Assembly (NCBI GenBank): GCA_029224965.1
Contig: JAQXVO010000012.1
Span: forward strand, 21,540-85,539
Direction of reading: 5' to 3'
Length of the DNA stretch: 64,000 nucleotides
Source: Lachnospiraceae bacterium
GTDB lineage: Bacteria > Bacillota > Clostridia > Lachnospirales > Lachnospiraceae
In this document: positions 8,085-16,671 of the stretch, piece after piece
Position numbering within the stretch: position 1 is the first letter of the stretch
How the letters are laid out: every line of letters begins with the position of its first letter
Program-made: the position numbers and the translations under genes
The notes under the pieces: model-generated
The model's input: the letters and a program-made list of their open reading frames with translations, nothing else
What the model was told of the DNA's origin: nothing
The model's database searches: none

Positions 8085-8915
8085 TCACACTTTTCGGATT
8101 TTTCCACCCTCTAAAGTAATTTTTCTTTCTTTATAAAGATGGCCGACGGCCCGCTTGAAGGCATTCTTGGAAAGGCCGGTCTCCCGGAAGATGACTTCCG
8201 GCTTTGCCTTCTCGGTAAAAGGCAGAACTCCGGCATAGGAATCCAGAAGGTCCAGAATCTTCTGCGCATCCTCAGGAATTTCTTCCGCAGCAGACTTACG
8301 AAGGGAGACATCCAGCTTTCCGTCTTCCTTGACGCCTGTTACATGAAGGTCCAGGACATCGCCGATCCGAAACTGGCTGGTTTTCTCAAACTTTGGAATC
8401 ATGCCCGAATACTTGTCGTCCACAGCCACAAAAGTTCCGAAATCATGGCCGAATTCATAGATCCGTCCACTGACAGAATCTCCCTTCTGATAAGGAGCCT
8501 GGGTCGAAAGGAGACGGTAGAGTCCTCTCATAGATGCAGCCAGACGGCCGGACTTATCGATATAAAGACGAACCAGGATTTCATCACCTGCTTCAACCTT
8601 TCCCACCATCTCACGGTAGGGAAGGAAAAGATCCTTTTCCAGACCCCAGTCCAGAAAGCCTCCGATTTTAGAGACTTCGCGGACCGTAAGAGCCGCCATC
8701 TTCCCGAGCGTAATCTTTGGCTCCCTCGTTGTCGCGATCAGCCGGTCCTCTGAGTCCTTATAGAGGAAGACCTTCAGGACGTCATTCACGCCTGCTGTCT
8801 CAGGTACTTCCTTTTTCGGCAGAAGCACGGTCTCTTCGGACCCGTCCTCGCCCAGATAGGCACCGAAGTCCTTGAAGCGGACAATGCGGAGACTCTGTAT
8901 TTCACCTAATTTCAT
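8085..8915 (-). CDS. cvfB: S1-domain RNA-binding protein, CvfB family
   Basis: Cytoplasmic RNA-binding protein of 276 residues. It has tandem S1-like OB-fold domains (about 1-60, 65-130 and 140-205, with the signature VSKIGGFLDWGLEKDLFLPYREM) and a C-terminal winged-helix region (about 215-276, GLSKNAFKRAVGHLYKERKI), the known CvfB/YitL plan. CvfB influences virulence-gene and stress-gene expression in staphylococci; the role in clostridia is not established. The ATG at 8915 is chosen because AAAGGA precedes it at good spacing and the N-terminus MKLGEIQSLR fits the family. Confidence 0.9.
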   Translation of the reverse strand: MKLGEIQSLRIVRFKDFGAYLGEDGSEETVLLPKKEVPETAGVNDVLKVFLYKDSEDRLIATTREPKITLGKMAALTVREVSKIGGFLDWGLEKDLFLPYREMVGKVEAGDEILVRLYIDKSGRLAASMRGLYRLLSTQAPYQKGDSVSGRIYEFGHDFGTFVAVDDKYSGMIPKFEKTSQFRIGDVLDLHVTGVKEDGKLDVSLRKSAAEEIPEDAQKILDLLDSYAGVLPFTEKAKPEVIFRETGLSKNAFKRAVGHLYKERKITLEGGKIRKV

Positions 8916-8941
8916 ATCTTTTCCTTTCATATTAAAATTAA

Positions 8942-9652
8942 TCACCTGGTCAGGATACAAATGACAGCCAGGACATCTTTTTGGTCCTTCAGAACGGCCG
9001 TCATTTTTTCTTCCTCAGTCTTGGTATAAATATAGACCGTATCCCCTAAGACTGCCTGTCTCCGGTATTCAGTCCGGATGCCCCGGATTTTTCTGCCTTC
9101 CGGAAGGACCGCCATGGCTTCCTCCACATATTTCTCATTATTCATATGATGGTTGGAATCCAGGTAGATCCGGGTCACAAGAAAGCTTCCGGCCTCTCTC
9201 AGCTCTTCTGCTGGCGGTGCCGGGATCTTTCGTCCGGTCCAGTTTCCTTTGACCGGTTCATCCAGGCCATAGGCGTCTTTCATTTCCTTAGAAGGCAGAG
9301 TCGGATGCATCTTTACAAGATCCATAAGGACCCAGATCGACCGGGCCCGGACAAAGGGATCCTGTCCCGAATATTCCATGGTAAAATCACGAATGGCATA
9401 GAGGCCCTTATAGGTAACCGGTCGGGTCGTAATCACGATTTCCTCGCCGATTTTCGGCAGCCTGTCGATATCAATCTGCCAGGAAAGGATATACCAGCCC
9501 TGCCCGTGATCTTTGAGCCAGCTTACGGAAAAGCCGGTATCTTCGGTCTGAAAGGTCGAGCAGTCCTGAAAGTAGTTAATCAGAGACGGTACCGTGAGGA
9601 TTCCTTCGGAATCAACTTCACTGTAGCGCACCCTGCCATGCATTTCATACAT
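8942..9652 (-). CDS. Acyl-ACP thioesterase
   Basis: Predicted acyl-acyl carrier protein thioesterase (Acyl-ACP_TE family, hot-dog fold), which releases free fatty acids from ACP. The 236-residue sequence has two hot-dog halves; the first begins HGRVRYSEVDSEGILTVPSLINYFQ and the second carries VTRIYLDSNHHMNNEKYVE, where the conserved D..NHHMNN catalytic region is intact. ATG 9652 has AAAGGAG eight bases upstream. It probably shares a transcript with cvfB, whose start is 26 bases beyond its stop. Confidence 0.85.
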   Translation of the reverse strand: MYEMHGRVRYSEVDSEGILTVPSLINYFQDCSTFQTEDTGFSVSWLKDHGQGWYILSWQIDIDRLPKIGEEIVITTRPVTYKGLYAIRDFTMEYSGQDPFVRARSIWVLMDLVKMHPTLPSKEMKDAYGLDEPVKGNWTGRKIPAPPAEELREAGSFLVTRIYLDSNHHMNNEKYVEEAMAVLPEGRKIRGIRTEYRRQAVLGDTVYIYTKTEEEKMTAVLKDQKDVLAVICILTR

Positions 9653-9743
9653 TTTTCTATCTCCTTTCCTGCAGACTTCTGTCATGGTTTCATCCTTGGA
9701 ATTCTTCCTATGAATCCCTGCCAGAATGCATCCGCGGATTTCC

Positions 9744-9866
9744 CGTCTTGAATCTGCAGCAGGATTTCATCTATGAGTTTTCCGTCTTGAATCTGCAGCA
9801 GATTTCATCCATGAGTTTTCTGTCTTGAATCTGCAGCAGGATTTCATCCATGAGTTTTCCGTCTGA
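9744..9866. repeat. 39-bp tandem repeat, three copies
   Basis: Units starting at 9744, 9783 and 9821 (one with a single-base deletion), key words CGTCTTGAATCTGCAGCAG and ATTTCATCCATGAG, between the start of the thioesterase gene and the tRNA-Gln terminator. A fourth partial unit begins at 9860. Confidence 0.85.
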
Positions 9867-9876
9867 AATTTGTACG

Positions 9877-9906
9877 AAAAAAGGCACTGTGTAAAACACA
9901 GTGCCT
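9877..9906 (-). terminator. Terminator of tRNA-Gln
   Basis: Perfect 11-bp stem AGGCACTGTGT / ACACAGTGCCT with a 3-base loop, followed on the minus strand by a run of six T, directly after the tRNA. Confidence 0.93.
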
Positions 9907-9910
9907 GAAG

Positions 9911-9983
9911 CTGGCCCAGCAGGATTCGAACCTGCGAAATGACGGAGTCAGAGTCCGTTGCCTTACCGCTTGGCTATGGGCCA
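9911..9983 (-). tRNA. tRNA-Gln, anticodon CTG
   Basis: A 73-base cloverleaf on the minus strand: acceptor arm TGGCCCA paired with TGGGCCA, discriminator G73 as is usual for glutamine, D-arm AGCCAAGCGGTAAGGCA, anticodon stem ACGGA/TCCGT with loop CTCTGAC (anticodon CTG, reads CAG), T-arm GCAGGTTCGAATCCTGC. CCA is not encoded. It stands alone with its own terminator. Confidence 0.97.
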
Positions 9984-10169
9984 TTATTGTTCTGCCGCTC
10001 TCGCGTCAACAAATGATAATATACAGGACACTGCCTTTGATGTCAAGCACTTTTATGAAAAAAATAATAAAAAGTTTAAGTCTGAAAATTCAGTCAGATT
10101 TCTCTGCCAGTCTTCCGAAGTCCAGTGAGAATTTCGGATGCATTTTTAGAGATCGGCTGGAAATTTCAA

Positions 10170-10844
10170 TCAGACTTCCGGGGCTAACAGGATCCCCTTC
10201 CCATCCTTCCGTACAAATCGGCAGGGCTCCCTGTTTTCGGCCGACAGGCTGCCTTTACTCAGATTTCTTAAGTCCTCAAAGAAGCGCCCGGCTCTTTCTT
10301 CCGGAAGAATTCCCCGGATTTTGACAGCACTGCCGTAATCCTGAGAAAGAAGGATACCGTCCGAATTCCGGAAGAGATATTCCACCTTTCCGGCCATATC
10401 ATAAGGATAGATGAGATCAAAGACTTCGCCCCTCTCCTCGGCCAGAACCAGACTCTTCTCTACCGCATCCCCCGCCGCCTTGGAATAGGCACGGGTCAGG
10501 CCGCCGGTGCCAAGCAGAGTGCCGCCGAAATAGCGGGTGACCACCAGGACTGCATCATGGATTCCCTGACCGGTCAGAACATCCAGTATGGGCCGGCCGG
10601 CAGTCCCCTGAGGTTCTCCGTCATCCGCAGCCCGCATCAGATCTCCCTTTTCTCCAATCCGGTAGGCAAAAACGTGGTGCTTGGCATCGTAATATTTCTT
10701 TCGGACGGACTCTACGATGACCAGAGCCTCTTCCTCGGAATGCGCCGCATGAAGTTCTGAGAGAAAACGCGATTTTTTCTCTTCATAATAACCCTCGCCG
10801 TCTTCGAAGACGATCTTTTCGACTGCTGTTTTTTCGTCCGCCAT
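10170..10844 (-). CDS. yigZ: YigZ/IMPACT family protein
   Basis: Cytoplasmic protein of the YigZ (UPF0029/IMPACT) family, about 224 residues. The signature VTRYFGGTLLGTGGLTRAYS and the preceding AYRIGEKGDLMRAADDGEPQGTAG pattern (here KHHVFAYRIG ... DDGEPQGTAGRP) are clear, followed by the C-terminal ferredoxin-like domain. The family is linked to translation control in eukaryotes; bacterial function is unsettled. ATG 10844 was preferred over the ATG six codons upstream because the upstream one has its purine-rich site too close. The gene is divergent from the PBP gene. Confidence 0.9.
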   Translation of the reverse strand: MADEKTAVEKIVFEDGEGYYEEKKSRFLSELHAAHSEEEALVIVESVRKKYYDAKHHVFAYRIGEKGDLMRAADDGEPQGTAGRPILDVLTGQGIHDAVLVVTRYFGGTLLGTGGLTRAYSKAAGDAVEKSLVLAEERGEVFDLIYPYDMAGKVEYLFRNSDGILLSQDYGSAVKIRGILPEERAGRFFEDLRNLSKGSLSAENREPCRFVRKDGKGILLAPEV

Positions 10845-10862
10845 ATCTTTTCCCAGCCCCAT

Positions 10863-11000
10863 CCTGCTCTGCTGTTCTTCTGCCCAGCCGTTCTGCCATT
10901 CTTCTGCTCTGCTGCTATGCCATTCTGCCGCTCTGCTGCTCTGCCCGTTCTGCTGCTATGCTGCTATGCCCGTTCTGCTGCTATGCCGCTCTTCCTGCTG
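10863..11000. repeat. Low-complexity CTG/TTCTGC repeat between divergent genes
   Basis: Degenerate tandem words such as CTGCTCTGC, TTCTGCTGCTATG and GCCATTCTGC fill the space upstream of yigZ and the PBP gene. The pattern looks like repeated slippage; it moves the yigZ promoter to an unclear position. Confidence 0.7.
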
Positions 11001-11033
11001 TTTCTGATTATTATACATGATTCTGAAAAGCTA

Positions 11034-11042
11034 TGGTATAAT
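11034..11042 (+). promoter_or_regulatory. Extended -10 promoter of the class A PBP gene
   Basis: TGGTATAAT gives a perfect TATAAT with TG one base upstream (extended -10), about 60 bases before the PBP start codon. No good -35 is seen 17 bases upstream, which an extended -10 can tolerate. Confidence 0.65.
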
Positions 11043-11103
11043 TATGATAATTATGACATGAAATAAGTAAGAAGGTATCGAACCGTTTTACGCGGAGGTT
11101 TTT

Positions 11104-13773
11104 ATGAATTTAGGAAAAAATAACGTGACCTCGAACCGGACTTCCTCGCGAAAGTCCCTTCGCCGTCGGAAAAAAGCCGGGATCGTCGTCGTCCGATCCA
11201 TCCTGGTATTTATTCTGGTTCTCCTTGCAGGAGTTATTGCAGCCTTTACCATCTATGCAAGAAAGCTGATCCAGAAGCTGCCGGATGTATCCACAATCAA
11301 CATTTCCCCGACCGGCTACTCCACCACCGTCTATGACAGTGATGGAAATGCCATTCAGAAGCTCGCAGCCACAGGATCCAACCGCGAATATGTCAGCCTG
11401 GATCAGATTCCCAAGGATGTTCAGAACGCATTCATCGCCATCGAAGATTCCCGCTTCTATGAGCATAACGGCGTCGATATCCGGGGCATCTTACGGGCCG
11501 GTTTTACTGGTCTTACTTCCGGCGGCCGCATGCAGGGGGCCAGTACCATTACCCAGCAGCTTTTAAAGAACAATTATTTCTCCACCTGGACTTCGGAAAA
11601 GACCTTCCGGGACTCCCTGGAACGGAAAATCCAGGAACAGTATCTGGCCGTTCAGCTGGAAAAAATCACATCCAAGCAGACCATTCTGGAAAATTATCTC
11701 AATACCATAAATCTCGGTCAGAACACTTTAGGCGTTCAGGCAGCATCCAAGCGCTATTTTAATAAGAATGTCAGCGAACTCAATCTGTCTGAGGCAGCGG
11801 TCATTGCTGCCATCACGCAGAATCCAACCCGTTACAATCCGATTTCCAACCCCGACCAGAATGCCGCCCGCCGAAAACTGGTCTTAAAAGACATGCTGGA
11901 CCAGGGGCTGATCAAGAAATCTCAGTACAAGGAAGCTCTGAACGACAACGTCTACGAAAGAATCCAGAATGCCAACAGCGCTGCTTCCGATGATTCGGTC
12001 AACTCTTATTTCGTAGATGCTCTGACTGATGAAGTTGTGAATGATCTGGTCAGCCAGCTTGGCTATACTGAGACCCAGGCCTATCAGAAGCTCTATTCGG
12101 GCGGTCTGAAAATCTACTCCACACAGAATACAAAGTTCCAGGAGATTGCCGAGAACGAGATCAACAATCAGGACAATTATGGCTTCCAGCCCAAGATTTC
12201 CTTTTCCTATGCCCTGACCGTTACTAAGGCAGACGGAAGCTTTGAGAACTACAGCAGCCAGACTCTCTTAAACTATTTCCGTCAGACCAAGGATCCGAAT
12301 TACTCGATCAACTATAACAGTCAGGAAGAAGCTCAGGCGGCCATTGATGAATATAAGGCGGCCATTCTGAAGGAAGGCGACACTGTCGCTCCCGGAAACG
12401 AGGCCGTCACTTTTACCCTCCAGCCCCAGGCAGCAGCAACCATCATCGATCAGAAGACTGGAAAGGTTCTTGCCCTGGTCGGCGGACGCGGAGACAAGAG
12501 TGCAAGTAAGACCCTGAACCGGGCAGTTAATATTACCCGTCAGCCCGGGTCTACATTTAAAATCCTGGCCGTCTATGCACCGGCACTGGATGCCGGCGGC
12601 AAGACCCTGGCCTCCGTCGAAGACAATGCGCCCACGAACTACGCTTCCTCAGACAAGCAGATCCGAAACTCCAATGGCAGATACACCGGCTTCACGACCT
12701 TCCGGGAAGCCATCAAGGATTCCATCAACGTTGTTGCTGTCAAGGCTCTGACTGAGATCGGAACCAGTCTCGGCTACCAGTACGTCCAGGATTTTGGCAT
12801 CACAACGCTGACCAGCGGCGATAACAACCAGACTCTGGCCATCGGCGGTATTACAAAGGGTGTCACCGATCTGGAACTCTGCGGAGCTTATGCCACCATC
12901 GCAGACTCTGGTCTCTACCATAAACCGACCTTCTACACGAAGGTCGAAGACAATGATGGAAATGTCATTCTGAATAACGAAGCCAACCAGGCATCCGAAG
13001 GTACAAGGGTCATCAAAGATTCCACTGCATGGCTTCTGACCAGTGCCATGCAGGACGTTATGACCAGCGGCACCGGTGTCCGGGCCAATCCATCCAATAT
13101 CACAGTGGCCGGAAAAACCGGAACCACTAACGATAACCGTGATACCCTGATGGCCGGCTTCAGCCCCTATTACACCCTGACCGTCTGGGGCGGTTATGAT
13201 GACAATACGCCGCAGACAACCACTACCTATTCCAAGAACATCTGGCGGAATATCATGAAGCAGATCAATGACGGATTGAGTGATCCAGGCTTCCCCATGC
13301 CTACGGATATCGTCCAGGCAACGGTCTGTTCCGAATCCGGAAAGCTGCCGGTCGACGGAGTCTGTAATGCAGATCCCCGCGGTGATAAGACCATCAACGA
13401 ATATTTTGCCAAGGATACCGTTCCGACCGACACCTGCGATCACCATATCAAGGTCAAGATCTGCCAGGCATCCAATCTTCCGGCTGGTCCTTACTGCCCG
13501 GCATCACAAGTAGCGGAGAAGGTCTTTGTAACCGGCGGAAGCCAGGGGACCGAAGAAGCACCCTATCTCATCGATGATGCCACCCTCCAGAAGACCTGCA
13601 ATGTCCATACCCAGCCTACCATCGACGTACCGGATAGCAATCATATTACGACCGAAGGCCAGACCGGGACCGGGGAGACCTCTTCCGGAGCAGCCTCCGG
13701 CACAGGGGCAGAAGCGGAAGGGACAGCTTCCGGTACAAGCGGAACGGGCTCCGCCAGGGCTTCCGGAAACTAA
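11104..13773 (+). CDS. pbp1A: Class A penicillin-binding protein (glycosyltransferase/transpeptidase)
   Basis: Bifunctional peptidoglycan synthase, 889 residues, anchored by one membrane segment (about 29-52) after a very basic cytoplasmic tail. The GT51 glycosyltransferase domain (about 75-250) shows IEDSRFYEHNG with catalytic Glu114 and the QGASTITQQLLKN motif. The transpeptidase domain (about 440-710) has S483-T-F-K486 (active Ser483), S540-I-N542 and K671-T-G673. A Cys-containing region and a Gly/Ser/Thr/Glu-rich low-complexity tail (about 845-889) end the protein. GGAGG precedes the ATG. The gene is alone on the plus strand between divergent yigZ and convergent glnN. Confidence 0.96.
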   Translation: MNLGKNNVTSNRTSSRKSLRRRKKAGIVVVRSILVFILVLLAGVIAAFTIYARKLIQKLPDVSTINISPTGYSTTVYDSDGNAIQKLAATGSNREYVSLDQIPKDVQNAFIAIEDSRFYEHNGVDIRGILRAGFTGLTSGGRMQGASTITQQLLKNNYFSTWTSEKTFRDSLERKIQEQYLAVQLEKITSKQTILENYLNTINLGQNTLGVQAASKRYFNKNVSELNLSEAAVIAAITQNPTRYNPISNPDQNAARRKLVLKDMLDQGLIKKSQYKEALNDNVYERIQNANSAASDDSVNSYFVDALTDEVVNDLVSQLGYTETQAYQKLYSGGLKIYSTQNTKFQEIAENEINNQDNYGFQPKISFSYALTVTKADGSFENYSSQTLLNYFRQTKDPNYSINYNSQEEAQAAIDEYKAAILKEGDTVAPGNEAVTFTLQPQAAATIIDQKTGKVLALVGGRGDKSASKTLNRAVNITRQPGSTFKILAVYAPALDAGGKTLASVEDNAPTNYASSDKQIRNSNGRYTGFTTFREAIKDSINVVAVKALTEIGTSLGYQYVQDFGITTLTSGDNNQTLAIGGITKGVTDLELCGAYATIADSGLYHKPTFYTKVEDNDGNVILNNEANQASEGTRVIKDSTAWLLTSAMQDVMTSGTGVRANPSNITVAGKTGTTNDNRDTLMAGFSPYYTLTVWGGYDDNTPQTTTTYSKNIWRNIMKQINDGLSDPGFPMPTDIVQATVCSESGKLPVDGVCNADPRGDKTINEYFAKDTVPTDTCDHHIKVKICQASNLPAGPYCPASQVAEKVFVTGGSQGTEEAPYLIDDATLQKTCNVHTQPTIDVPDSNHITTEGQTGTGETSSGAASGTGAEAEGTASGTSGTGSARASGN

Positions 13774-13784
13774 CTGCTGTAAAT

Positions 13785-13831
13785 AAAAAATACTTCAGAG
13801 TCAGCCAGAAGCTTTCTCTGAAGTATTTTTT
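13785..13831 (+). terminator. Terminator of the PBP gene, usable in both directions
   Basis: 10-bp stem TACTTCAGAG (13791-13800) / CTCTGAAGTA (13816-13825), with A-run before and T-run after. It ends PBP transcription and may also stop antisense readthrough from the repeat array. Confidence 0.9.
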
Positions 13832-13875
13832 CTTGAAATCTTGAATTTTGAAGCCTTCCCTCCGGCTTACGGGAT

Positions 13876-14407
13876 TTATACATCGATTTTGACGAAAATC
13901 TCGAACCCCGTTGTACGATGTCCGAATTTCTGTGATTTTGTACAACGATTCTGAAAGGAATCTCGAACCCCGTTGTACGATATCTGAATTTCTGTGATTT
14001 TGTACAACGATTTTGAATGTAATTTCCAATCCCGTTGTACGATATCCGAATTTCAGCGATTTTGTACAACGATTCTGAAAGGAATCTCGAATCCCGTTGT
14101 ACAATGTCCGGATTTCAGCGATTTTGTACAACGATTTTGAATGTAATTTCCAATCCCGTTGTACGATATCCGAATTTCTGTGATTTTGTACAACGATTCT
14201 GAAAGGATTTTCAAATCCCGTTGTATGATGTCCGAATTTCTGTGATTTTGTACAACGATTTTGAATGAAATTTCCTATCCCGTTGTACGATGTCCGAATT
14301 TCTGTGATTTTGTACAACGATTTTGAATGAAATTTCCTATCCCGTTGTACGATGTCCGAATTTCTGTGATTTTATACATTGGTTTCAAAGGAAATCCCGA
14401 ATTCCGA
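13876..14407 (+). repeat. 62-bp dyad-repeat array 1 (nine units)
   Basis: Head-to-tail units start at 13876, 13938, 14000, 14062, 14124, 14186, 14248, 14310 and 14372, exactly 62 bp apart; first and last are diverged. A unit has arm a (TTGTACAACGATTTTGAA), arm b (AATCCCGTTGTAC) and a linker containing CCGAATTTCTGTGATT. It fills the gap between the convergent PBP and glnN genes. Open frames across it on the minus strand are repeat-derived and not considered genes. Between array and glnN, short CCTCAG-type repeats run into the glnN stop codon. Confidence 0.95.
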
Positions 14408-14448
14408 CCTTCCTCAGGCCTCAGCCTTCACACCTCAAGCCTCAGATC

Positions 14449-16569
14449 TCAGACCTCGAACAGCATATCGCCATAGCTTGGCATGGGCCACATATCCTTA
14501 TCGACAATCATTTCCAGAGCATCGACCGGCTTCCTCAGTGCCTCCATGGCAGTTTCCACAGTCTGATAATAATAGCGGGCCCTCTTCTGATGGTCCCTGA
14601 TTTCCATGCCGGTAGAGACATCCTTCTCCAGCGCATCCAGAGCTTCCCTGGTCTGGCAGAGGAGATCATCGGTTTTCTTCAGGAGATCCGCCTGGGTCTT
14701 GGGTGCGAAGCCTGCAGCCTTCTGGATCTCATTGATCGAAGAAGCAAGCTCTGTCTCATAACCGATCACAGCTGGAATGATCTGCTTTCCGGCCATATCC
14801 AGCATGGTCTTGGCCTCGATATTGACCTTCTTGGCATAGGTATCATACTCGATATCCTCACGGGACTCGAGTTCAGCCCGGTTGAAGACATGGAACTTCT
14901 CAAAAGTGGCAACGGTCTTCTCCGTGGTCAGAGCCGGGATGGCATCAACCATGGACTGAATGTTGGGCAGTCCGCGGCGCTGGGCTTCCTTGACCCATTC
15001 CTTGGAATAGCCGTCTCCATTGAAGACGATTCTCTGATGCTTGATGGCCAGGTCTTTGATCAGGTCATGGATAGCCATGTTAAAGTCATCGGCATTCTCC
15101 AGAATGTCACAGGCATCGGAGAAAGCCTCTGCAACAATGGTATTTAAGACAATATTGGGCTCGCCGACCGAATCCTCCGATCCGACCATACGGAACTCGA
15201 ACTTGTTTCCAGTAAAGGCAAAAGGTGAAGTCCGGTTACGATCGGTGGCATCCTTCATGAAATCAGGAAGAGAAGCCACGCCGGTCTTCATTTTCTTACC
15301 GGAAATGGAGTGCGTTGCGGAGCCGGTGCTGATCAGCTGAGCTAGAACATCATCCAGCTGGTCGCCCAGATAAACACTGATGATTGCTGGCGGTGCTTCA
15401 GAGCCGCCCAGACGGTGGTCGTTTCCGACATCGGCAGCAGACTCTCTTAAAAGATCCGCATGATTGTCGACAGCGGCCAGGATGCAGCATAGAACCAGAA
15501 GGAACTGAAGATTCTCATGAGGGGTCTTGCCCGGATCCAGGAGGTTGATGCCGTCATCCGTTACCAGGGACCAGTTGTTGTGCTTGCCGGAGCCGTTGAC
15601 GCCGTCGAAGGGTTTCTCATGAAGCAGGCACTGCAGGCCATGGCGGTTAGCTACCCGGCGCAGGGTCTCCATGATCATCTGGTTATGGTCAACGGCGATA
15701 TTGGCATCCTCGTAAATGGGAGCCAGCTCGTGCTGTCCCGGAGCAACCTCATTGTGCTCGGTCTTGGCCGGCACACCCAGTCTCCAGAGCTCCTTATCCG
15801 CATCTCTCATAAAGGAAGCGATACGGGCGGGAATGGTACCGAAATAGTGGTCATCCATTTCCTGACCCTTGGGAGGCATAGCTCCGAAAAGAGTCCGTCC
15901 GGTATAGACCAGATCCTTCCGCTTGAGGAAGTTCTCCCGGTCAATGATGAAGTATTCCTGCTCGACACCGACCGAAGGGGTGACATAGTGAGAGGTCTGA
16001 TTTCCGAACAGGCGAAGGAGACGGATGGCCTGGCTGCTGATGGCTTCCATGGAACGAAGAAGCGGTGTCTTCTGATCCAGGGCCTCGCCGGTATAGGAAC
16101 AGAAGGCGGTCGGGATGCAGAGAACCGCACCGGACTCATCATGACGGACAAAGGCCGGTGATGAGCAGTCCCAGGTGGTATAGCCTCTGGCTTCAAAAGT
16201 CGCTCTCAAGCCTCCGGAAGGGAAGCTGGATGCATCCGGCTCGCCCTTGATCAGCTCCTTTCCGGAGAAGCTCATCAGGACCTTGCCGCTCGCATCCGGA
16301 GCCGTGATAAAGGAATCATGCTTCTCGGCTGTAACGCCGGTCAGAGGCTGGAACCAGTGGGTGTAATGGGTGGCCCCCTGCTCAATGGCCCATTCCTTCA
16401 TTTCATGTGCAACGACATCCGCGGTCTCGAGATCCAGATCCTTGCCCAGACGGATGGTCTCCTTCAGTTTCTGATAGGTTTTCTTGGGGAGGCGGGCACG
16501 CATGACTTCGTCATTGAAGACGCTTTCCCCGAAAATGTCAGAGACATTGAAGTATTCTTTATCTTCCAT
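14449..16569 (-). CDS. glnN: Glutamine synthetase type III
   Basis: ATP-dependent ammonia assimilation: glutamate + NH3 to glutamine. The 706-residue length is that of the type III (GlnN) class, far longer than GlnA-I. Visible features are the N-terminal ESVFNDEVMRARLPK signature, SYTGEALDQKTPLLRS, the glutamate/metal-binding GVEQEYFIID, HEVAPGQHELAPIYE, and FDGVNGSGKHNNWS with the catalytic-core NGSGKH motif. The ATG at 16569 fits the family (MEDKEYFNVSDIFGE). It lies directly after a terminator-like hairpin (16585-16626), which suggests attenuation or a short leader. Type III enzymes are typical of Bacteroides and clostridia. Confidence 0.95.
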   Translation of the reverse strand: MEDKEYFNVSDIFGESVFNDEVMRARLPKKTYQKLKETIRLGKDLDLETADVVAHEMKEWAIEQGATHYTHWFQPLTGVTAEKHDSFITAPDASGKVLMSFSGKELIKGEPDASSFPSGGLRATFEARGYTTWDCSSPAFVRHDESGAVLCIPTAFCSYTGEALDQKTPLLRSMEAISSQAIRLLRLFGNQTSHYVTPSVGVEQEYFIIDRENFLKRKDLVYTGRTLFGAMPPKGQEMDDHYFGTIPARIASFMRDADKELWRLGVPAKTEHNEVAPGQHELAPIYEDANIAVDHNQMIMETLRRVANRHGLQCLLHEKPFDGVNGSGKHNNWSLVTDDGINLLDPGKTPHENLQFLLVLCCILAAVDNHADLLRESAADVGNDHRLGGSEAPPAIISVYLGDQLDDVLAQLISTGSATHSISGKKMKTGVASLPDFMKDATDRNRTSPFAFTGNKFEFRMVGSEDSVGEPNIVLNTIVAEAFSDACDILENADDFNMAIHDLIKDLAIKHQRIVFNGDGYSKEWVKEAQRRGLPNIQSMVDAIPALTTEKTVATFEKFHVFNRAELESREDIEYDTYAKKVNIEAKTMLDMAGKQIIPAVIGYETELASSINEIQKAAGFAPKTQADLLKKTDDLLCQTREALDALEKDVSTGMEIRDHQKRARYYYQTVETAMEALRKPVDALEMIVDKDMWPMPSYGDMLFEV

Positions 16570-16584
16570 TTGTTTTTCCTTTTC

Positions 16585-16626
16585 AAAAAACAATAGAGGA
16601 TGCACCGACTGGAACATCCTCTATTG
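16585..16626 (-). terminator. Terminator-like hairpin between fba and glnN (possible attenuator)
   Basis: Perfect 12-bp stem CAATAGAGGATG (16591-16602) / CATCCTCTATTG (16615-16626), 12-base loop, followed on the minus strand by six T. The T-run ends only about 15 bases before the glnN start codon, within or next to its ribosome-binding site, so it either ends the fba transcript or controls glnN by attenuation. Confidence 0.8.
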
Positions 16627-16632
16627 AATCAG

Positions 16633-16653
16633 GCTGACAGAAGCTCTGTCAGC
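16633..16653 (-). other. Second hairpin in the fba-glnN spacer
   Basis: GCTGACAGA / TCTGTCAGC form a perfect 9-bp stem with a 3-base loop, immediately upstream (in transcription) of the terminator hairpin. Two adjacent stems in a 100-base spacer are compatible with a regulated leader; no antiterminator pairing was identified with confidence. Confidence 0.5.
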
Positions 16654-16671
16654 TGACATATTCTCTTATGC

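Noticed and set aside
13646..14317. Open frames of up to 223 codons across the repeat array, with words such as MYKITEIRTSYNGI
   Set aside because: The translation is a direct reading of the 62-bp repeat with no ribosome-binding site and no independent domain. Similar frames occur over arrays 2, 3 and 4 on either strand.
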